Source: Alphaproteobacteria bacterium
GTDB taxonomy: Bacteria; Pseudomonadota; Alphaproteobacteria; Micavibrionales; UBA2020
Assembly (NCBI GenBank): GCA_023136145.1
Contig: JAGLRU010000441.1
Coordinates: 1 to 8,086 of the forward strand
Length of the DNA stretch: 8,086 nt
Direction: 5' to 3'
Every line of letters begins with the position of its first letter. The first letter of the stretch is position 1. The notes under the pieces were generated by a model. That model did not search any database. It was not told the origin of the DNA and worked only from the letters and a program-made list of their open reading frames with translations. Below, piece by piece: positions 1-7,526 of this stretch. Both the position numbers and the translations under genes were made by a program.

Positions 1-3000
1 CATTTTGTATATTTGCCAACACATCGTTCGAGCCATCGCCATCGTTGCTGGCAACGCCCGTGGTCAGATTAATAACGGCAAGCCCGGATGCACTGGAATA
101 ATCCACCGTATTGACTCCTGCTCCGCCATCAAGCGTATCAACCCCGCTACGACCAGACAAAGTGTCGTCGCCACCGCCGCCAAGAAGAATGTTTGCACTG
201 GAATCGCCCGTTATCGTGTCCGCGCCTACTGTACCTACTACATTCTCAATATTGCTGACTAACTGACTGTTGCCGCCGCCATAGGTCAGAATTGCTGGTG
301 TAGCTCCATTTAATGAGACTGCTATATAAGTCGCGCTGCTCAACGAATAATCCAGCGTATCAATACTTGTGCCTCCGTCATAAGCAACGTTGCCGCTGCT
401 GGCAATAAATAAATCGTCGCCCAAACCGCCGAAAATCGTATCATTTCCTCCACCGCCAGAAATCGTATCATTTCCAGAACCGCCCTGAAGAAAATTGATG
501 CCACTATCGCCATTAATGGTGTCACTACCGGTCGTGCCGATCACATTCTCGACATTTGAAATAAAGTCGTTACTTCCACCGGCAACCATAACGGTGACCT
601 GAGCCGCGCCGTTCAATCCGACATTAATAGATGTAATACCTGCAAGGCTGGAATAATCGATCATATCACTGCCGGTACCGCCATCCAGCGTATCCTGACC
701 ATCGCTGGCAAAAAACGTATCGTTTCCGTCCAGCGCAGAAATCGTATCATTGCTGGTTGAAAGCGTGATCGTATCAGACTGGTTGGTCAGATAATAATTT
801 TCAAATCCGGTGTAACTGTCCGTGCTGCTGTCACCTGCATAATCCGCCGTTCCCGCACCAATATTAATAACAATTCCAGATCCGACCAGATCATCGAAAC
901 GCAGCGTATCAGTACCTGTTCCGCCCTGCAAATTATCGCTTCCGCCCCCGCCAGAAATAATGTCATCACTGGCATCACCTATGAGGGTATTAGCATTCGC
1001 ATCCCCGGCCAGCACATCATCACCTGCAGTACCTTCTATATTCTGGAAGTTGACTATAGTCTGATCAGTGCCTCCATTGACAAAGACTGTCGTGGGAACC
1101 GCACCATTCAGCGTAACTGTAATGTTATTGGCGGGAATAAAAGATGCGTAGGATACCGTGTTGTTATCAGCTCCACCGTCCAGATAGTCCGCACCAACTG
1201 TGGCATTGAATATATCATTGCCAGCAAGTCCGTAGATCGTATCAACATTAGCAGAACCGGTAACTGTATCTGCTTGGTTGGTGGCATAATAAATTTCGAA
1301 ATTGCTAAAATTATTAGTGCTGCCATCCCCGGTATATAATGCCGTACCAGATCCTATATTCAGTGAAATTTCGCCAGAAGTCAAATCATCGAAGCGCATC
1401 TGATCGTTTCCGGCACCGCCGTCCAGAGAATCGCTACCTGATCCACCGTAAACCGTATCTATACCACCTCCTGCAAATATTGTATTGTTATCGCTGTTAC
1501 CGCGCAATATATCGTCATTAACTGTACCGACGATATTTTCAATTCCACTCAGTACATCCGTGTCCCCCCAACCATCACTGGCCAGCCACGTGTTCAGGTC
1601 AACTGAAGCACCTGCAATCGAAGATGAATAATCGATCGTATCGCTGCCCTGTCCGCCGGTCAGTACATCATTACCGGCACCGCCAAACAGCGTATCGTTA
1701 CCATCACCTCCCTGTAGCACATCATCGCCCGTATCACCGTTTAAAATATCATTGCCAGATGCTCCTACCAGCGTATTATTGTTACTGTCTCCTGTCAGAA
1801 TATCGTTGCCTACTGATCCCGTTATATTTTCAATATTTTGAATCGTCTGTGCATCGCCGCCAACAACGGTTACGGCGGAAGGAATTGCGCCCGTCAATGA
1901 AACCGTAATAGCACCGATAGAGGTCAAGGATGAATAATCAAGCGTATCAAATCCTCCACCGCCATCCAATATGTCATTCCCAAGGCTCCCAATGAACGTA
2001 TCGTTGCCAAGTAATCCGCTGAGTGTATCCGACCCAATGGATGTATAAATGATATCGTCCTGATTTGTTGTTACATAGCTTTCGAAATTGTTGAACGTAT
2101 CGGTCGAACCGTCCAGCGTGTAAACGGCGGAATTACCTACAAGATCAAGAATAATACCCTGTCCACCAAGATCATCGAAGCTTAACTGATCGATATCGAT
2201 ACCGCCGTCTAGAAAATCTCCGCCTTCACCTCCCCGAATAATATCATCGCCGCCACCACCCAGAATATAATTGTCGCTGGCATCCCCGAAAATTGTGTCA
2301 TTGCCGGATGTGCCGATAATATTTTCTATGTTCTGAATCAAATCGTTTGTACCGCCAGCGACAACAACCGTACTCGTTATCGAACCGTTCAGCGTAACAG
2401 AAATCGATATAGCACCACCTAACCCGGAAAAATCAACTGTATCGATGCCGCCACCGCCATCAATCGTATCCGCGTCCGTATTTGCAAGAAACAGGTCAGC
2501 TCCATTGCCTCCCAGCAAAACATCATCGCCACCGCCGCCATCGATCGTATCATTACCATCAGCTCCATTTATCAGATTGGCAGATGCATTTCCTATAAGG
2601 GTATCAGCATAGGACGATCCCGTGATATTCTGGACATCAACAAGTGTGTCAGTGAAACCAAAACCGTCATTCGTAGTCAATCCCGCTGCCAGATCAACAA
2701 CAATGATTCCATTAGCCATGGAATAGTCTGCTGTGTTGATACCTGTACCACCATCAAGCAGATCATTTCCCGCACCACCAGATAACGTATCATTGCCACC
2801 GCCACCAGTTAAAACGTTATCAGATCCGTTACCAAAAATCGTGTCGCTATAGGTAGTACCGATAATATTTTCGATGCTTGACAACATATCAACGCCGCCA
2901 TTACCGTTATTAGCCACGACCCCAGTACCGAGATCGAGTATCAATCCAGATGTACCAAGCGAATAATCCGCCGTATCGTTGCCCAATCCGCCAATCAGCG

Positions 3001-4189
3001 TATTGTTACCGCCGCCGCCAGCAAGTGTATCGTTTCCCGCATCTCCATTAAAAATGTTATTTAGACTATCGCCGACCAGCGTATCGTTGCCATCTGTTCC
3101 GACTACATTTTCAATATTTGAAATGGTCTGGTTATCTACGCCAGAAACAGTAACAGTTACCGGCGTTGAACTATTCAGGACAACAGCAATCGAGGTCGCA
3201 CCTGCCAGATCGGAATAATCAACCGTATCACTATCATCGCCGCCATCGATGACATCTACGCCATCACTGGCGATAAAAATATCGGCACCGCCTAGGCCAT
3301 ATAATGTATCCACTCCGCCTCGACCATCAATAACGTTGCTGTTATTGTCACCGATAATCGTATCAGCGAAAATCGAGCCAACCACGTTTTCAATGGTAAG
3401 AAGATCATCTGATGATCCATCGCCGTCATTGCTGGCTATTTGGGAAGAAAGATTGACAACTACACCACCGGCAACTGCTGCATATGTAACAGTATCAATG
3501 CCCGATCCACCAATCAGCGTATCCTCGCCGCCTCCACCAGACAATGTATCGTTTCCTTCGCCACCGTCAATACAGTTGACATCGCCATCACCACCAAGCA
3601 TATCATCTCCGCCAGTACCAATGGCATTGGTGAAATTACTGATAGTCTGGTCAGATCCACCTCCGACAGTTACTGTCGCAACATTGCTGCCGTCCAAGAT
3701 GACAGAAACTCCAGTTACGGATGCACCGATTGTTGAAAAATCGATCGTGTTCGTACCAGCTTCCCCATCCAGAATATCCGTCCCACCGCTGGCCTGAACA
3801 GTATCATCTCCTGCACCCGCCAAAATTACATTATCATTATCGTCTCCGCGCAGCGTATCGTTGCCAGTACCGGAAAAGATGTTTTCAATCTGTTTAATTT
3901 CATCAATTTTGAAAGTTGGACCTATCGGATCAATAGTTACGACGGCATACCCGGAGATCAGATTGCCCATATCAACATTAATCGGTCTGATAATCGCGGA
4001 ATAATCAATCGTATCCGTGCCAGATCCGCCAATAATCATATCGTCGCTTAATCCGCTGACAAACGTATCGTCTCCAGTACCACCGTCAAGATAATTTGAA
4101 CCTCTACCGCCGATAACAGTATCGTCTCCACCGCCGGAAAAAATTGTATTATTGCCACCGCCACCAATAATCGTGTCGTCACCGCTACC
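1..4189 (-). repeat. RTX nonapeptide array organised into at least 16 modules of three types
   Basis: This is the repetitive part of the RTX protein, residues 433 to at least 1828. Sixteen linker starts of the form T-x-DYS/DFS/FDD were counted, from residue 494 (base 4006) to residue 1795 (base 103), a mean spacing of about 87 residues. Type A linkers read like LNGAxPxxVTVxGG followed by QTIxNIENVxGT (7 copies). Type C linkers read like DYSxxxGIxVDL, then NDGxG, then IENIxGT (5 copies). The first linker is a divergent C. Type B linkers read FDDL, then YTGDxSTD, NFExY and TNQxDTI (3 copies, near 2030-2195, 1255-1408 and 760-911). Between linkers sit two to four GGxGNDTL-type calcium-binding nonapeptides. 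The module types are my own grouping by eye. Confidence 0.88.
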
Positions 4190-5485
4190 TGAATATATAC
4201 GATTATTGTTGGGATTATTGGCCAGCACCCATATCGGATTGCCATATATGTCATTGACGGTATAATCCTGCGACGACATTACGTCTTTAACAATACCCGT
4301 CTGCACTAATGTCACTACAACTTCAGGCTCTGTTGGCATAACCAACGTTTCGCCAGGATTCTGAATTGTGTACAAATCTTCGTCAAAAACAGTCAACAGG
4401 TTGACTGTAACGGAAAAAGCCAGCATGCTTGGTACATTGTAATGCATAAGCAAATTAGCATGACCAGATCCATCAAGAACCGGATCATTAATAAAATAAG
4501 TATTGGTGGTTAAATCGTAAGACATGCCCTCCAGAACAAAATCTGAAGGCAGACCAGAAACTTCTATATTCGTAATTTTAAAACCGGTTGGCAAATTCGG
4601 CGTTATCGATACAACACGTGACATCAAAGTCTCTGTATAATTATCTTCGTTATCTGCCTGAATCAACAAATTGTCTGTTGATGCCGTATAATTGATTAAT
4701 TCTGTCGAAAACTGCACTGAATTGGCCGGATTATAAAAAGACGCATCAGCTCCGCCCCCACCGCGTATAACATGCACATCAAATCCGCCGATATCTTCTA
4801 CACCATCGGTTCGACCAGGTTGCAACAGCACCATATCAACAGCGGCGACAACAGCCGGATTTGGCGGGTCAGAAAACTCACCAGTCATGCCGGAACTTTT
4901 TGGCAGCACGATGGGCTCCGGTGCGCCCGTTCCTTCGTCAACAGCGAAGCGTGGCGCATTACTTTTGAAATTATTGTCAGCCTCAGCAGAATCGATGTTA
5001 TGTTGTGCGGCAACAGCCTGTGCCTGAAGCAGCGTATTCACCATCTGCATGGCATCAGTTAACTGTATCTCAGCTTGTTGTGCGACCTCAGAATCTATGA
5101 CCTCTTCACATGCATTCTCGTTGTCATCTTGTTCTTTCGGAATAATGCTGGAAACAGCAATAAACTCCTTGACGGACAAATTCCCGACTTCTCCGATTTT
5201 TGCTAGCAAGGTTTGCGGATCCAAAGCGTTCCCGTTCAACGTAAGCAACGGTGCCTCATCCATATCAAACAGAAACAATGCCAATCCGGGGAAAACTATC
5301 TGCGCATTAGTCGCAAGATCTGTAATGATGATATCCGTCCCGAGAATATCAACTCTTACCTTAGAAAGGTCGATATTTTTAAGATTAATTTCATCATGAG
5401 GCTGCACATGGACAAAAATTTTCTCACCTGCAGCCGAGAAGGAAACTTCTTTTTTTGTTACTGAATTTTGATTATTAGTTACCAC
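1..5485 (-). CDS. Giant RTX calcium-binding repeat protein, N-terminal 1828 codons (3' end beyond window)
   Basis: One frame stays open from a GTG at 5485 to the left edge, with the last full codon at 4-2, so at least 1828 residues are encoded and the C-terminus is missing. Residues 1 to about 430 are non-repetitive. They have no N-terminal signal peptide, a beta-rich start (IFVHVQPHDEINLKNIDL), a Gln/Ala-rich stretch near residues 150-170 and further beta-type sequence. From residue 433 the protein is built of GGxGxDxxx nonapeptides (for example GSGDDTIIGGGGNN) separated by DYS-type linkers. Such nonapeptides form calcium-bound parallel beta-rolls that fold outside the cell. RTX proteins normally leave through type I secretion using a C-terminal signal, which would lie off the window. 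No toxin, protease or lipase catalytic motif is visible, so an adhesin, surface-layer or matrix role is more likely than an enzyme, but this is inference. Only two cysteines were noticed, which is typical of the family. An in-frame TAA at 5509-5507 bounds the start region. Confidence 0.93.
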   Translation of the reverse strand, partial: MVTNNQNSVTKKEVSFSAAGEKIFVHVQPHDEINLKNIDLSKVRVDILGTDIIITDLATNAQIVFPGLALFLFDMDEAPLLTLNGNALDPQTLLAKIGEVGNLSVKEFIAVSSIIPKEQDDNENACEEVIDSEVAQQAEIQLTDAMQMVNTLLQAQAVAAQHNIDSAEADNNFKSNAPRFAVDEGTGAPEPIVLPKSSGMTGEFSDPPNPAVVAAVDMVLLQPGRTDGVEDIGGFDVHVIRGGGGADASFYNPANSVQFSTELINYTASTDNLLIQADNEDNYTETLMSRVVSITPNLPTGFKITNIEVSGLPSDFVLEGMSYDLTTNTYFINDPVLDGSGHANLLMHYNVPSMLAFSVTVNLLTVFDEDLYTIQNPGETLVMPTEPEVVVTLVQTGIVKDVMSSQDYTVNDIYGNPIWVLANNPNNNRIYSGSGDDTIIGGGGNNTIFSGGGDDTVIGGRGSNYLDGGTGDDTFVSGLSDDMIIGGSGTDTIDYSAIIRPINVDMGNLISGYAVVTIDPIGPTFKIDEIKQIENIFSGTGNDTLRGDDNDNVILAGAGDDTVQASGGTDILDGEAGTNTIDFSTIGASVTGVSVILDGSNVATVTVGGGSDQTISNFTNAIGTGGDDMLGGDGDVNCIDGGEGNDTLSGGGGEDTLIGGSGIDTVTYAAVAGGVVVNLSSQIASNDGDGSSDDLLTIENVVGSIFADTIIGDNNSNVIDGRGGVDTLYGLGGADIFIASDGVDVIDGGDDSDTVDYSDLAGATSIAVVLNSSTPVTVTVSGVDNQTISNIENVVGTDGNDTLVGDSLNNIFNGDAGNDTLAGGGGNNTLIGGLGNDTADYSLGTSGLILDLGTGVVANNGNGGVDMLSSIENIIGTTYSDTIFGNGSDNVLTGGGGNDTLSGGAGNDLLDGGTGINTADYSMANGIIVVDLAAGLTTNDGFGFTDTLVDVQNITGSSYADTLIGNASANLINGADGNDTIDGGGGDDVLLGGNGADLFLANTDADTIDGGGGIDTVDFSGLGGAISISVTLNGSITSTVVVAGGTNDLIQNIENIIGTSGNDTIFGDASDNYILGGGGDDIIRGGEGGDFLDGGIDIDQLSFDDLGGQGIILDLVGNSAVYTLDGSTDTFNNFESYVTTNQDDIIYTSIGSDTLSGLLGNDTFIGSLGNDILDGGGGFDTLDYSSLTSIGAITVSLTGAIPSAVTVVGGDAQTIQNIENITGSVGNDILTGDSNNNTLVGASGNDILNGDTGDDVLQGGDGNDTLFGGAGNDVLTGGQGSDTIDYSSSIAGASVDLNTWLASDGWGDTDVLSGIENIVGTVNDDILRGNSDNNTIFAGGGIDTVYGGSGSDSLDGGAGNDQMRFDDLTSGEISLNIGSGTALYTGDGSTNNFSNFEIYYATNQADTVTGSANVDTIYGLAGNDIFNATVGADYLDGGADNNTVSYASFIPANNITVTLNGAVPTTVFVNGGTDQTIVNFQNIEGTAGDDVLAGDANANTLIGDASDDIISGGGGSDNLQGGTGTDTLRFDDLVGSGIVINIGAGTADYAGDSSTDSYTGFENYYLTNQSDTITLSTSNDTISALDGNDTFFASDGQDTLDGGTGSDMIDYSSLAGITSINVGLNGAAQVTVMVAGGSNDFISNVENVIGTTGSDTINGDSGINFLQGGSGNDTISGGGGNDTIFGGLGDDLFIASSGNVAYDGGTSIDTLDYSLSSATYIAVSLNGATPAILTYGGGNSQLVSNIENVVGTVGADTITGDSSANILLGGGGDDTLSGRSGVDTLDGGAGVNTVDYSSASGLAVINLTTGVASNDGDGSNDVLANIQN

Positions 5486-5492
5486 ACACAAT

Positions 5493-5498
5493 CCACCT
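5493..5498 (-). promoter_or_regulatory. Shine-Dalgarno AGGTGG that selects the GTG start of the RTX gene
   Basis: On the minus strand AGGTGG ends 7 bases before the GTG at 5485-5483, a normal spacing. The only other possible in-frame start after the upstream stop is a TTG at 5491-5489, which is too close to this site to use it. No ATG exists between the stop at 5509-5507 and the GTG, so the GTG is the preferred start. Confidence 0.7.
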
Positions 5499-5590
5499 GA
5501 AGTTACTTAAAAGGTAAAGCGTATAGATTCTAAAACATACGAATCCTTTAGCACCATCTCTAATTCTCAGTCAAAAAAGTAAAGACTGTC

Positions 5591-7108
5591 TTAAAGAAGG
5601 TCTATGTCAAGTTTTTCTGCATTTTCAAAATCATAATCGTTATCATGTAATGGTTTATTTTCGTCATGATTAATTAATTCCCGCTCACTTTCTGTTTTAC
5701 CAGAACTCTCTTCCAAAAACGGAGAACTTTTATCGATTTCGCTTTTGTCTTTTACCGCATCGGTATTCAGTTTTATGTTACCTAGATCTTCATTCTTTTT
5801 GTGAAGAGCTATATTTTCATCCTGCAAATACTCGACTTGAGTTTCAAGCTCACCAATACGCTCGGTTTCTGCTGAATCGGTATTCAGTTTTATGTTACCT
5901 AGATCTTCATTCTTTTTGTGAAGAGCTATATTTTCGTCCTGCAAATACTTGACTTGAGTTTCAAGCTCACCGATACGCTTGGTTTCTACTGCACATTCGA
6001 ACACAGGTCTAATTTCTCCTGGCGCCATCTCATTTAATTTCTTTCTGAGTTTTTCCTTTTCACTCTCTAGGATTAACATATTGCGCATCATGCTTTTATT
6101 CATTTCCTTTTCAGCACTGCATCTATTTTTTAAATCCTCGTCGGCATCGAAATGACCGTTATGCAGCACAGATATCAAAGATTCTGGAATATCCCCTTTT
6201 TTCACAACAGCTTCTGTTTCGTCTTTCGCCTTGACCGCAGTATCAAAAACAGAATCCCAAACAATTTCTTCCTGATGCAAAGTATCCCCTTTTTTCACAA
6301 CAGCTTCTGTTTCGTCTTTCACATTGACCGCAGTATCAAAAACAGAATCCCAAACAATTTCTTCCTGATGCAAAGTATCCCCTTTTTTCACAACAGCTTC
6401 TGTTTCGCCTTTCGCCTTAACCGTAGTATCAAAAACAGAATTCCAAACAATTTCTTCCTGATGCAAAGTATCCCCTTTTTTTACAACAGCTTCTGTTTCG
6501 CCTTTCGCCTTAACCGTAGTATCAAAAACAGAATTCCAAACAATTTCTTCCTGATGCAAAGTATCCCCTTTTTTCACAACAGCTTCTGTTTCGCCTTTCA
6601 CCTTAACCGTAGTATCAAAAACAGAATTCCAAACAATTTCTTCCTGATGCAAAGTACCCCCTTTTTTCACAACAGCTTCTGTTTCGTCTTTCGCCTTGAC
6701 CGCAGTATCAAAAACAGAATTCCAAACAATTTCTTCCTGATGCAAAGTATCCACTATGTTTGGCATCGTAAACGAAACAACACTATGTTCCTCAAACTTT
6801 TCAATAATTAAAGAAGGTCTCTGAGTTCCTTTGCTCAAGAAACTATCTTCATTTTGTTTCTCGATAACATAAGAAACACTTTGGGGTTCTAAATCACCCG
6901 AAATACCTTCTATTCTGACTTGCTTATTACCCAAAACTGCGTCAGATGCTACAGACTGCTCTGCAGATACAGCTACTACACCAAGGACGGAATCTAAATC
7001 AACCGCCACGCATGCAGTAGTAGGCAGAAAAAAGACAAGAAAAAAAATTTGAAAGAAAAATACCGTTGATAAACTTACAGCACAATAGTTCAGAAAAAAA
7101 TTTGACAT
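5591..7108 (-). CDS. Unrecognised secreted or membrane-anchored repeat and coiled-coil protein, 505 aa
   Basis: I do not recognise this protein. Residues 1-33 form a Phe-rich hydrophobic stretch ending PTTACVA, which suits a signal peptide or N-terminal anchor. The usual basic residues before the core are absent. The Cys at the end of TTAC is a poor lipobox because there is no Leu at -3. Residues about 34-119 are a linker without clear features. Residues 120-305 are six perfect-length 31-residue repeats (core LHQEEIVWNSVFDT). Residues 325-360 are charged and helical, and 375-452 are two 39-residue coiled-coil units with Leu every seven residues. The tail from about 453 is acidic and polar. 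The ATG at 7108 is the only plausible start after the in-frame TAA at 7144-7142. Its Shine-Dalgarno is weak (AAAGAAA about 12 bases upstream). The gene lies 105 bases upstream of the RTX gene on the same strand. Its base composition is more AT-rich than the RTX gene. A surface, periplasmic or effector role is possible, but function is unknown. Confidence 0.85.
   Translation of the reverse strand: MSNFFLNYCAVSLSTVFFFQIFFLVFFLPTTACVAVDLDSVLGVVAVSAEQSVASDAVLGNKQVRIEGISGDLEPQSVSYVIEKQNEDSFLSKGTQRPSLIIEKFEEHSVVSFTMPNIVDTLHQEEIVWNSVFDTAVKAKDETEAVVKKGGTLHQEEIVWNSVFDTTVKVKGETEAVVKKGDTLHQEEIVWNSVFDTTVKAKGETEAVVKKGDTLHQEEIVWNSVFDTTVKAKGETEAVVKKGDTLHQEEIVWDSVFDTAVNVKDETEAVVKKGDTLHQEEIVWDSVFDTAVKAKDETEAVVKKGDIPESLISVLHNGHFDADEDLKNRCSAEKEMNKSMMRNMLILESEKEKLRKKLNEMAPGEIRPVFECAVETKRIGELETQVKYLQDENIALHKKNEDLGNIKLNTDSAETERIGELETQVEYLQDENIALHKKNEDLGNIKLNTDAVKDKSEIDKSSPFLEESSGKTESERELINHDENKPLHDNDYDFENAEKLDIDLL
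5753..5986 (-). repeat. Two tandem 117-bp units encoding a 39-aa leucine-zipper-like coiled coil
   Basis: The plus-strand string CGGTATTCAG occurs at 5761 and 5878, a period of 117 bases, and the copies are nearly identical. In protein they are residues 375-413 and 414-452. With Ile379 and Val386 at heptad a positions and Leu382, 389, 396 and 403 at d positions, the unit has four regular heptads. Asn393 and Asn400 fall on a positions. Buried Asn at a is typical of parallel dimeric zippers such as GCN4. The second copy repeats this register (Ile418, Leu421, Val425, Leu428, Asn432, Leu435, Asn439, Leu442). The 39-residue period is not a multiple of seven, so the register shifts between copies and a break or stutter is expected at the joint. 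Confidence 0.9.
6194..6751 (-). repeat. Six tandem copies of a 93-bp (31-aa) coding repeat
   Basis: The plus-strand marker CCTGATGCAAAG recurs at 6271, 6364, 6457, 6550, 6643 and 6736, exactly 93 bases apart. Each unit encodes (D/G)TLHQEEIVW(N/D)SVFD, then (T/A)V(K/N)(A/V)K(D/G)ETEAVVKKG. Copies 3 and 4 in gene order give identical protein and differ in DNA by very little. Copies 1 and 6 differ only at Asn versus Asp after the Trp. Substitutions cluster at four or five positions while the Trp-containing half is fixed. This points to recent expansion by slippage or recombination with the protein frame maintained. Confidence 0.95.
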
Positions 7109-7148
7109 TATAATTACTGATTTCTTTGTTTTTTCACAAGTTTACCAA

Positions 7149-7177
7149 ATCTTATACTTACATGTTAAGACCCACAA
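7149..7177 (-). promoter_or_regulatory. Tentative sigma-70-like promoter for the 505-aa gene
   Basis: On the minus strand TTGTGG (7177-7172) and TAAGAT (7154-7149) are separated by 17 bases, about 40 bases ahead of the ATG at 7108. Each box matches the consensus only partly (3 of 6 and 4 of 6), and AT-rich DNA yields such pairs by chance. The position and spacing are the main support. Confidence 0.2.
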
Positions 7178-7242
7178 TCCTCTAGATTAGATAAATATAG
7201 AATAAGTCTGGCTTTTCTCTCCTTATATGACAATTTAAACTT

Positions 7243-7318
7243 CAACGACCTCAACGGACGCTGGAAACTATAAGCCAGCAAAAACGCCATCAGATGTTTT
7301 TGGAGCGTCGGAGCGTTG
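7243..7318. other. Imperfect long stem-loop in intergenic DNA
   Basis: CAACG (7243-7247) pairs with CGTTG (7314-7318), CCTC (7249-7252) with GGAG (7310-7313), and GACGCT (7257-7262) with AGCGTC (7304-7309). That gives about 15 base pairs with two bulges and a large loop. An alternative inner hairpin GCTGG/CCAGC (7260-7264 with 7275-7279) overlaps it. On the plus strand the stem is followed by a short T-run at 7325-7329, but no plus-strand gene precedes it. It could be an IS-end relic, an RNA structure in the leader of the 505-aa gene, or chance. Confidence 0.4.
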
Positions 7319-7332
7319 GAACACTTTTTAAG

Positions 7333-7341
7333 TTATCCACA
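7333..7341 (+). other. Perfect DnaA-box 9-mer TTATCCACA
   Basis: The sequence matches the Escherichia coli high-affinity DnaA box exactly. I noticed no second copy or near copy in the surrounding non-coding DNA. By simple arithmetic, one exact 9-mer on either strand of about 8 kb has roughly a 6 percent chance of occurring at random. A replication origin is therefore not supported. A lone site could be regulatory or fortuitous. Confidence 0.35.
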
Positions 7342-7526
7342 CGTCCAGCATGTTGCCACTTAAACACCATTTTTTATTCAACGAATATCTCTTAGCTAAT
7401 TCAACGATAATCTTTTTCAGAGTCTTGTATTTCTTTTCTGATTCGAACCGCTGTCTTGACGTTAATATAGTGTATACTGCCCATAAACTTACCTTCTAAA
7501 TTTCTTTATAGCTTATTTTAGAACAC

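Larger units (their letters stand above)
7109..7526. other. Non-coding gap of 418 bases between the 505-aa gene and the transposase remnant
   Basis: No open frame with protein-like content or a ribosome binding site was seen on either strand. The stretch is AT-rich and contains an imperfect long stem (7243-7318), a perfect DnaA-box 9-mer (7333-7341), a 9-base direct repeat ATTCAACGA at 7376 and 7399, and a 7-base inverted pair CTGGCTT (7208) and AAGCCAG (7272). The part nearest 7108 presumably carries the promoter of the 505-aa gene. The part nearest 7527 should include whatever remains of the IS481 terminal repeat, but I could not identify an end. Confidence 0.6.

Noticed and set aside
3249..3797. 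182-codon plus-strand frame rich in Pro and Ser (and similar frames at 2979-3218 and 1624-1908)
   Set aside because: These lie opposite the RTX array. Gly- and Asp-rich codons read in antisense give Pro/Ser/Val-rich peptides without biological sequence character.
5430..5442. SAAG near residue 16-19 of the RTX protein, similar to the di-alanine site cleaved by LapG in LapA-type adhesins
   Set aside because: The known site follows a retention domain near residue 100, whereas here it lies at the very N-terminus with no such domain before it.
5527..5574. TTGACT (5574-5569) and TAGAAT (5532-5527) as a promoter for the RTX gene
   Set aside because: Each box is good alone, but they are 36 bases apart and neither has a suitable partner at 16-18 bases.
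5568..5588. CAGTC/GACTG inverted repeat just after the 505-aa gene, as a terminator
   Set aside because: It has only five pairs, an 11-base loop and no T-run following on the minus strand.
6152..6811. 219-codon plus-strand open frame made of a repeated Phe/Asn-rich peptide
   Set aside because: It is the exact antisense of the 93-bp repeats. A period divisible by three with one stop-free antisense frame keeps it open. There is no credible ribosome site and the composition is implausible.
7333..7341. Replication origin based on the DnaA box
   Set aside because: A single box with no cluster, no dnaA or replication gene and no clear unwinding element does not make an origin.
7440..7449. GATTCGAACC, resembling the T-arm of a tRNA on the minus strand
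   Set aside because: The flanks do not form a T-stem or acceptor stem, and no anticodon arm or D arm is visible.
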